From positions 992,001 to 1,056,000 of the forward strand of contig JADJNF010000008.1 of NCBI GenBank assembly GCA_016714445.1: a stretch of 64,000 nt of DNA, in the 5' to 3' direction. Below, piece by piece: positions 58,175-64,000 of the stretch; position 1 is the stretch's first letter; every line of letters begins with the position of its first letter. The DNA comes from Saprospiraceae bacterium. GTDB lineage: Bacteria; Bacteroidota; Bacteroidia; Chitinophagales; Saprospiraceae. The position numbers and the translations under genes were made by a program. A model generated the notes under the pieces. The model was not told the DNA's origin, did no database searches, and saw only the letters and a list, made by a program, of their open reading frames with translations.

Positions 58175-61100
58175 TTAAAAATCCAATCCAAAACTTAGAT
58201 AAAATTTTGGCTCCTGAATCTTACGGGTTTCTATACCCCAGGCGTAATCTGCTTTTACAAAATATCCCAGCAATTGAGTGCGAAGTCCTACGCCATATCC
58301 CATGACCAACGGATCTCTGAAGTATTCGACTTCAAGATCTATCAGTGGGGGACTGGAGATCTGAACTTTATTCAATGGATTCTCAGGACTGAAGGGGCCT
58401 TTACCATGCCAGGCAAGTCCTGCATCATAAAATCCAACTATCTGCATGTTTTTTAAAAAGGCAGCGCCACGATTTTTTCCGAGGATGTATTGCATAAAGG
58501 GAATTCTTAGTTCTGCATTGGTCAAAACAAAAGTAGCCCCATTTCTGATATTGTTATTAAATCCTCTTAAGTGAAAGGCATTTACTTTGTATGCAAAGTC
58601 TGCGTCGTTTCTTACGGGTATACTATTATCAAATTTAGGAAAAAACCAATTTTCTACTCCGCCAAGATAATATAACATCTTTTGTGAACCCATAGAAGTA
58701 GCCCCTGAAGCCCTGAGCGCCAGAACAGATTTATTAAGTAATGGAATATAATGCCTGGCATCAAATCCTACGATACCTGTAAAACCTTTGGACAAATCAA
58801 ATGCAAAACCATCTATGACCTGAAGGTCAAACTGATTTATCGCCTCAACATAAAATTTATATCGTGTACCATTTTTTATGTTGAGCGCTTCATCGTGGGT
58901 ATTGTCATAAATGTATTCTACTTTCAGACTTAACCGTTTTTCATTTATTGCCGGAGATTCGAATGAGTTATTTTCAGTACTCAACTGCAAAAATTTATCA
59001 AACCTTAACGTGGTTGTAGCCCGGACACTCCTGTATATATCAAATGGATACTTTAATTGATAAAAACCCAGGATAGAAGTCTTTTTGGATCGGGTAAGAA
59101 AATTTTGATTTGGCTCGTTTTGGGTGTTGTATTCATTGGATTTTCTATATAAGGCAATCCTTTTATCAATTCTCGACTTTTTATTGTCAAATACCAGAAA
59201 GTACTCTGAACCATTAAATGAGGTAGGTATTCTTACGCCTCCTTCCAAAGCATAATCTTCAAATAAATCTTTAACGTTGGCTTTGAATAAAAACCCCATT
59301 GGTGTGGTAAGGAGTTGCTGTCTATCTCCGGTATAACTTTCCAAACCTTCAAAAAGAATATCATTGTCCAGTTTGGTAGTTATATTGTTTAAGGCAAATT
59401 TATTATTTGCAGCTATTGCCCGTGTATTATTGTATGGTTCAATTGGTTTTTTACTGAGTTGTGCATTATTGATATTTAATTGAAATTTATTTTCCTCGGG
59501 TTGTGGCTGACGTACTTTTATAGGATCTAATACTGCCGGATCATCAAACTGAGACTGAAATTTAAATTTTTCATCTATTGAATTTTCAATGATTTTTGGT
59601 TCTTCTGTAATAGGTAAGATGGGTAGAGAAACTATTTCAGAGGATATGGCAGATTGTGTCATTTGAGGCGTTACCATCTTTTCCGCATCAATATTTTCTT
59701 CAAAAAACTTATACATACCATCTTTATAGTAGGTAGTAATATATTTATCTGACCCTTTTACAGCATGATGTCTGATCAGATTTCTGTCCAGATTTGAAAC
59801 CGGATTGGTTTTCCTATCGGTAATATTATACACATATGTATTGATTATGCCTGTAGCGTCACCCGTAAACACTATTTTATTTTCACCCATCAAGTAAGGG
59901 TATCTTTCACTGTATTGTAATGTTTGAGTTATCTTTTGTGCCTCAGACGATCCATCAGGCAAGAAATAAATGTCAAAATGATCCAGCGGAAGGATGGTGT
60001 CCAGTTTTATTTCTTTTATGATATTGGTGGTCCTGTTTGAGCTGAATAAAATGCCTTTTTGGCCATTGAGTACCGTGTATTCTGCGTCCAGATCATCATA
60101 GAAGTCATTGGTCAATCTCTCATAATTTCTGTTTTTTGATTTGTACAGAAAAAGATCAGAAAACCCATCCAAAGATGCAGAAAAAATGTAGTTAAGATCA
60201 TCAATATAGGCCAAGCTGTAGATACGCTGAAAATCTGTGGGTATCAGCTGATTCATTTTTGTATCATTGTCCAACCGGTATTTTACCAGTTTTATTACAT
60301 CTCTATGCTCATAAACAAAACTTACTTCGGGCTTTGTGGGGTGCCATGCTAAAATTGGATAATTGAAGTCTGTTTCTTGAAATACGTTTTTGTATCCATA
60401 CTTAAAAAGTTGTTTTTCTTTTCCGCTTTTTAAATCTCTGACTACAATCCTTATCTTTCCCTGATCATTAAACGCATAAAGCAATTGTTTACCATCAGGG
60501 CTAAGTTTAATACTACTGATAGGGGTATATTTTTTATTTGCAAGTTTTAATTCAGAAGATTTTGGTTTCGGGTTAAATTTATTTTTTTCTGATTTATAAT
60601 ATTGAGTGTAAAACTCAGCCCATTCATCCTGTAATGTTTCTAGATTTGCATTAAGGATGTACTCAAAACTATTATCTGTACCTCTGCTTATTTTGGCTAG
60701 ATATAGTAAATTTGAAATGGCTGATTTACCATAATTCTGATCGATATAAAACCAAAATGAATGACCGGCAACTCTCGGGAATTGGTCTGCTAGTTTTTCA
60801 AAATTATGGTATTTTGGATTTCTCTCCCAGATGTCTCTTAGTTCATCCTCTATCAGATTATTCCAGTTGGATGAAGCATAAGCAACGACACCTTGTTTAT
60901 ACCAATCAGGGATATTCATCAATACAGCATTTTGTATGATCTCCTGAAGATTAGACCCGAAAAGCATATTGTTAAAATATACTGTGGCTATACCTTCTTT
61001 TATTTTTTGTCTGAGATTATGATGATTTCCATCAAAATATACAAACATCTTATTTCCGACGATTTTAGTTTCGCCGGTTTTATTGGTGAAAGTTTCTTCT

Positions 61101-61411
61101 GTACCTATATTACTTTGTTTCAGATCAGAAATATCGACATAAACAATAATTTCAATTTTATCATTCATTCTGTGCTCGAGTACTTTCTGTATAGCGTCAT
61201 GATCCATTTCAGCCATTTGGATGACAGGTTGTGCTATAAAACGGCCTTTCCCATACCAGTAGGTGATAAAATTTTCAGTTTCATATTGCCACCAATTGTT
61301 AAAATCATCGTGGTACTGGACCCGATTTTTTCCAAATTCAGTATTTATGCTTTGAGCATTGACGCTTATGGCAATTATAATGTAAACAAGTCCAAAAATT
61401 AATTTTCGCAT
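58175..61411 (-). CDS. TolB-type propeller and outer-membrane barrel protein, with metallopeptidase-like N-terminus
   Basis: A protein of about 1078 residues. The open frame begins at 61438, but ATG 61411 (MRKLIFGLVYIIIAISVNAQ) gives a clean signal peptide. After it, residues of about 25-290 resemble a gluzincin-like domain fold (NIPDWYKQGVVAYASSNW), but the HExxH zinc motif is not seen, so it is probably not a protease. Residues of about 300-620 are PD40-type beta-propeller repeats (SPDGKQLLYAF, ILFSSNRTTN, FTGDATG). The last 400 residues are a barrel of the BamA/surface-antigen type (TRYKFYVEAINQF, KADYAWGIETRK) ending FYLSFGLDF. Such Bacteroidota proteins are surface-exposed or sit in outer-membrane assembly; exact role unknown. 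Confidence 0.75.
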   Translation of the reverse strand: MRKLIFGLVYIIIAISVNAQSINTEFGKNRVQYHDDFNNWWQYETENFITYWYGKGRFIAQPVIQMAEMDHDAIQKVLEHRMNDKIEIIVYVDISDLKQSNIGTEETFTNKTGETKIVGNKMFVYFDGNHHNLRQKIKEGIATVYFNNMLFGSNLQEIIQNAVLMNIPDWYKQGVVAYASSNWNNLIEDELRDIWERNPKYHNFEKLADQFPRVAGHSFWFYIDQNYGKSAISNLLYLAKISRGTDNSFEYILNANLETLQDEWAEFYTQYYKSEKNKFNPKPKSSELKLANKKYTPISSIKLSPDGKQLLYAFNDQGKIRIVVRDLKSGKEKQLFKYGYKNVFQETDFNYPILAWHPTKPEVSFVYEHRDVIKLVKYRLDNDTKMNQLIPTDFQRIYSLAYIDDLNYIFSASLDGFSDLFLYKSKNRNYERLTNDFYDDLDAEYTVLNGQKGILFSSNRTTNIIKEIKLDTILPLDHFDIYFLPDGSSEAQKITQTLQYSERYPYLMGENKIVFTGDATGIINTYVYNITDRKTNPVSNLDRNLIRHHAVKGSDKYITTYYKDGMYKFFEENIDAEKMVTPQMTQSAISSEIVSLPILPITEEPKIIENSIDEKFKFQSQFDDPAVLDPIKVRQPQPEENKFQLNINNAQLSKKPIEPYNNTRAIAANNKFALNNITTKLDNDILFEGLESYTGDRQQLLTTPMGFLFKANVKDLFEDYALEGGVRIPTSFNGSEYFLVFDNKKSRIDKRIALYRKSNEYNTQNEPNQNFLTRSKKTSILGFYQLKYPFDIYRSVRATTTLRFDKFLQLSTENNSFESPAINEKRLSLKVEYIYDNTHDEALNIKNGTRYKFYVEAINQFDLQVIDGFAFDLSKGFTGIVGFDARHYIPLLNKSVLALRASGATSMGSQKMLYYLGGVENWFFPKFDNSIPVRNDADFAYKVNAFHLRGFNNNIRNGATFVLTNAELRIPFMQYILGKNRGAAFLKNMQIVGFYDAGLAWHGKGPFSPENPLNKVQISSPPLIDLEVEYFRDPLVMGYGVGLRTQLLGYFVKADYAWGIETRKIQEPKFYLSFGLDF

Positions 61412-61438
61412 ACTTGTTGCAAAGTACGACTTCTTCAT

Positions 61439-61853
61439 AAATTGATCATTAAATTTTTTTTAATATTAATGATTTTGTCCTATTGGTATATTAAAAAAGA
61501 TAGAAAAACACATATTATTATTAAAAAACAAAAAAAGAGACTTTTTGATGTTGTTTTGATCAAGTCTTTATCTTTAAAATCAAAATTTACCCATCCTAAA
61601 TTCTTCCCTTAAAATGGAAGGACTTTTGAGCTCAATTAAAATGGCAACACACATAAATTTATATGCTTGTTTATGTAATGCCTTTTTTATAGTACTTAAT
61701 TTTGAAAATACATTCTGGTGTGCTGGTCTAAGACAACCCACGGATATTTTAAAGACTTCCACCAGCGTGCAAAGTTTAAATATACTAATAAGAACCGATT
61801 ATGGCTCATCATTCTTTAGAAGGCTCTGGTCTATATTTGGTTAAAAAAAAGAG
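61439..61853. other. Intergenic region with a possible 76-codon ORF
   Basis: An ATG frame at 61614-61844 (MEGLLSSIKMATHINLYA, one hydrophobic stretch, cysteines at the end of it) follows TTG (61545-61547) 21 bases before TATCTTTA (61569-61576). The promoter is one base off consensus. No homologue is recognised, so it may be chance. Confidence 0.3.
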
Positions 61854-62909
61854 CTATATTTTCTCTTTGTAAAACAGAAAACTTTCTTCGATGGCACCAT
61901 TTTCAACATGCACATCATAACACGCATGACCTACTGAATCAAGCAGTGCAAATCTTATGCTTCCATGATGATTTTTTTTATCATGACCCATGATTTGAAT
62001 CAATTCTTCAGCAGGTTTTACAAATTTCGGATGGTGGCCGTAGAGTCTGAGTATCGAGTTTCGTATATCAAAAAGTTCGTTTTCAGTAATTTTTCCTATT
62101 CTGTAAGACAAAAAAGCTTCACTTACCAGCCCAATAGCAACAGCTTCACCATGAAGAAGGGGAGTTCGGCTGTCCATCCAGTATGATTCTACGGCATGAC
62201 CAATAGTATGACCAAAGTTTAATATTTTTCTTAATCCTTTTTCATTCGGGTCCTGCTCTGTAACATTTTTTTTGATCAGCACAGATTCGTATACAAGATT
62301 TTCATATTCAAGGCTTTCGATTCCTGTATTTTTTGAAAGTGTTTCCCATACATTTTTATCAGCGATAAGACCATGTTTCAGAAGTTCTGCATATCCGCTT
62401 CTCATCTGATCGCCAGGCAATGTTAAGAGAAAGTCAGTAAAAATAAACACACCATCCGGGTCTTTAATCAAACCTACCATGTTTTTAAAACCCAAAAGAT
62501 CAACGCCAAGTTTACCGCCTACTGATGCATCCACCTGACTTAGTAAAGTTGTGGGCATCTGAATAAATCTAATACCCCGCATATAGGTAGCCGCACAAAA
62601 ACCTCCTAAATCACCGATCACTCCTCCTCCCAGGTTTATGATTAACGAATGCCTGTCCGCTCCGTTTTGCATAAGTTTGGTCCACACTACCTGACAAGTG
62701 GTTAAATTTTTATTTTGTTCACCTGATGGGATCCTTATGATCTGTACAGTATCTTCTATATATTCCAATAAATGCAGCAGACAATATTTTTCTGTATTTT
62801 CATCTACTAAAATAAAAGTAGTGGAAGGTGCAATTTTTTTATAAACTTGCTGAAACGCGGACCAGTCATTAATGTGAATTTCGTAATTTTTACAGAGGAT
62901 GTTTTTCAT
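61854..62909 (-). CDS. aroB: 3-dehydroquinate synthase AroB
   Basis: This NAD- and zinc-dependent enzyme makes 3-dehydroquinate from DAHP in the shikimate pathway. The NAD-binding loop GGGVIGDLGGFCAATYMRG (about residue 95), the metal ligand Glu in RSGYAELLKHGLI, and the zinc-binding HTIGHAVE and LLHGEAVAIGL are present. The length of 351 residues is normal. It starts with ATG 62909 and is followed by intergenic DNA with no terminator recognised. Confidence 0.96.
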   Translation of the reverse strand: MKNILCKNYEIHINDWSAFQQVYKKIAPSTTFILVDENTEKYCLLHLLEYIEDTVQIIRIPSGEQNKNLTTCQVVWTKLMQNGADRHSLIINLGGGVIGDLGGFCAATYMRGIRFIQMPTTLLSQVDASVGGKLGVDLLGFKNMVGLIKDPDGVFIFTDFLLTLPGDQMRSGYAELLKHGLIADKNVWETLSKNTGIESLEYENLVYESVLIKKNVTEQDPNEKGLRKILNFGHTIGHAVESYWMDSRTPLLHGEAVAIGLVSEAFLSYRIGKITENELFDIRNSILRLYGHHPKFVKPAEELIQIMGHDKKNHHGSIRFALLDSVGHACYDVHVENGAIEESFLFYKEKI

Positions 62910-63319
62910 GGATGTTTTATTATCTTAAAATTTTAAAACTAATCCGGCTTTTCTAAAGGGACAATAATATTTATTAAAATTTGAATTTTATCACCGGCAT
63001 GGCAGTATTTTTTCTTTCTCTGTCAGAAACAGAAAACGCAGACTTAATGTTTTTAAGGTATTTTCCGGAGTTTAAATAGCTGCTATTTAATCCTCCCAAC
63101 GCTACGAAAAACAAAATGTCAAATAAGTATATCATTCACTATAACTTTATATCTTCTCTTAAGTAAGATAATTTTATTTATTTTTGTTGCAAAATAAGTA
63201 CAAAGTATTAAACAAACATAAATAATATTCAAAAAAATAAATATATGTGTGTTAATTTATTTTAGAATCACTCTCTTGAATTCCGCAAATAAAACTAAAA
63301 ACTACATAAAGGACTAAGG
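62910..63319. other. Intergenic region, no gene seen
   Basis: These 410 bases between aroB and the serine hydrolase are AT-rich and contain no credible frame, strong hairpin or consensus promoter. Confidence 0.5.
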
Positions 63320-64000
63320 TTAATTCTTTTTTATACTCTTATTAATAAGGTTCAGAACGTCTTCGATTTTATCATTGACCCATCTGATAACAATGACCAT
63401 ATCATGCTCAGGATCCACGATGATATAATTGCCGCCATATCCCAATGCGTAAAAAACTGAGGAAGAAAATTGTTTCCATTTTTTATCCGAATTGAGCCAC
63501 CAGAGATATCCATAATCTTTTTGAGCAGGTGATGGAGTGGTCGCAGCTTGTATCCACTTTTCTGATATGAGCTGCTGGTTCTTCCACTTTCCGTTGTGCA
63601 AATATAACAGACCAAATCGGGCCATATCCAGCGTATTGCTGAATAAACCGCCGCCGTGGTGTCCGCCTCCGCTGACAGACTGCATCATCAGGCCATCTAT
63701 ATTTACATACGAATTTTCATATCCATACCATCTCCAGGTGGATGAAGCACCTATCGGGTCCATGATTTTTTCTTTAAGTACCATAGAAAGCGGTTTTCGC
63801 CAGACATTGAGCAGACTGTAAGCCAACAAATTGACCCTGACATCATTATACTCATAGACTGTGCCTGGTTCGACCAGACTCCTCCTTGTCCAGTCATCTA
63901 TTCCACCTTCTTTGGGTGGTCTGTCAGCCCAGTCGTGCAATCCGAACAACATGCCAGACCAATCCGACGATTGATGTAGCAAGTGTTCCCAGGTCACCCT
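63320..64000 (-). CDS. Serine hydrolase of the beta-lactamase/penicillin-binding family, N-terminus outside window
   Basis: At least 226 C-terminal residues of a class C beta-lactamase-like hydrolase. The frame is open to the window edge, so the GTG at 63997 is not a true start. The YxN element is seen as YEYNDVRVNLLAYSL, and GGGHHGGGLFSNTLDMARFGLLYL followed by GYLWWLNSDKK and GYGGNYIIVDPEHDMVIVIRW is typical of the family (esterase, D-peptidase or lipid hydrolase). The catalytic SxxK must lie in the missing N-terminal part. The substrate is unknown. Confidence 0.87.
   Translation of the reverse strand, partial: RVTWEHLLHQSSDWSGMLFGLHDWADRPPKEGGIDDWTRRSLVEPGTVYEYNDVRVNLLAYSLLNVWRKPLSMVLKEKIMDPIGASSTWRWYGYENSYVNIDGLMMQSVSGGGHHGGGLFSNTLDMARFGLLYLHNGKWKNQQLISEKWIQAATTPSPAQKDYGYLWWLNSDKKWKQFSSSVFYALGYGGNYIIVDPEHDMVIVIRWVNDKIEDVLNLINKSIKKN

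Noticed and set aside
61580..61762. Minus-strand 60-codon frame before aroB
   Set aside because: No supporting promoter or homologue; it is antisense to the better plus-strand frame.

Overview
The window is AT-rich bacterial chromosome from the phylum Bacteroidota, most likely a Saprospiria-type environmental bacterium. The placement rests on several signs: a TonB-dependent receptor of the carboxypeptidase-regulatory-domain type, proteins with type IX secretion (T9SS) type A and type B sorting domains, PorV-like and PorG-like outer-membrane proteins, a CarB that lacks the MGS domain, and many promoters of the Bacteroidota form TTG-N(17-23)-TAnnTTTG. I see no insertion sequence, prophage, CRISPR array or rRNA. 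The class assignment is inference.

Layout. 1-9 kb (minus strand) holds purL (3' end outside the window), a Crp/Fnr regulator, an ABC exporter and carB. 9-19 kb (plus) holds a 2-hydroxyacid dehydrogenase, then a triad of TonB-dependent receptor, very large T9SS-sorted protein and PorV-like barrel. 19-28 kb is a run of ordinary genes: greA, a HIT protein, lgt, a small barrel, a metallo-beta-lactamase-fold hydrolase, tRNA-Cys, a GH31 glucosidase, a PorG-like protein, a bestrophin, a thioredoxin-like lipoprotein and a DUF1232 protein. 28-34 kb is a tandem array of three POT-family peptide transporters. 34-46 kb holds a TPR protein, membrane and hypothetical proteins, an LRR/Ig-like T9SS type B surface protein, pdxA and a LysE-type exporter. 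46-53 kb (minus) holds a small zinc ribbon, mnmG, tRNA-Asn, lipA, an outer-membrane-type hypothetical and the pyrophosphatase hppA. 53-58 kb (plus) is a small polysaccharide cassette: flippase, Wzz-like, Wzy/WaaL-like and an LPG-synthase-type membrane protein. 58-64 kb holds a TolB-propeller/outer-membrane-barrel protein, aroB and a serine hydrolase cut by the window end.

A dominant property is the reading-frame damage. From about 32 to 56 kb nearly every long core gene (mnmG, lipA, hppA, pdxA, a peptide transporter, the flippase, wzz and wzy) is broken by single-base indels, usually in A or T homopolymers, while both halves keep full family sequence. Together with a 76-bp, nearly pure T tract at 48161-48236, this reads as an under-polished long-read assembly rather than real gene decay. 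I annotate the broken genes as whole genes and mark the break points.

The most distinctive biology is the surface and secretion theme. The TonB receptor, giant CTD protein and PorV-like barrel lie co-directionally, with an 18-bp stem hairpin between the last two genes. Elsewhere are a PorG-like protein, an LRR/Ig type B cargo and a 1087-residue propeller-barrel protein. The triad is the best candidate here for a poorly described system.
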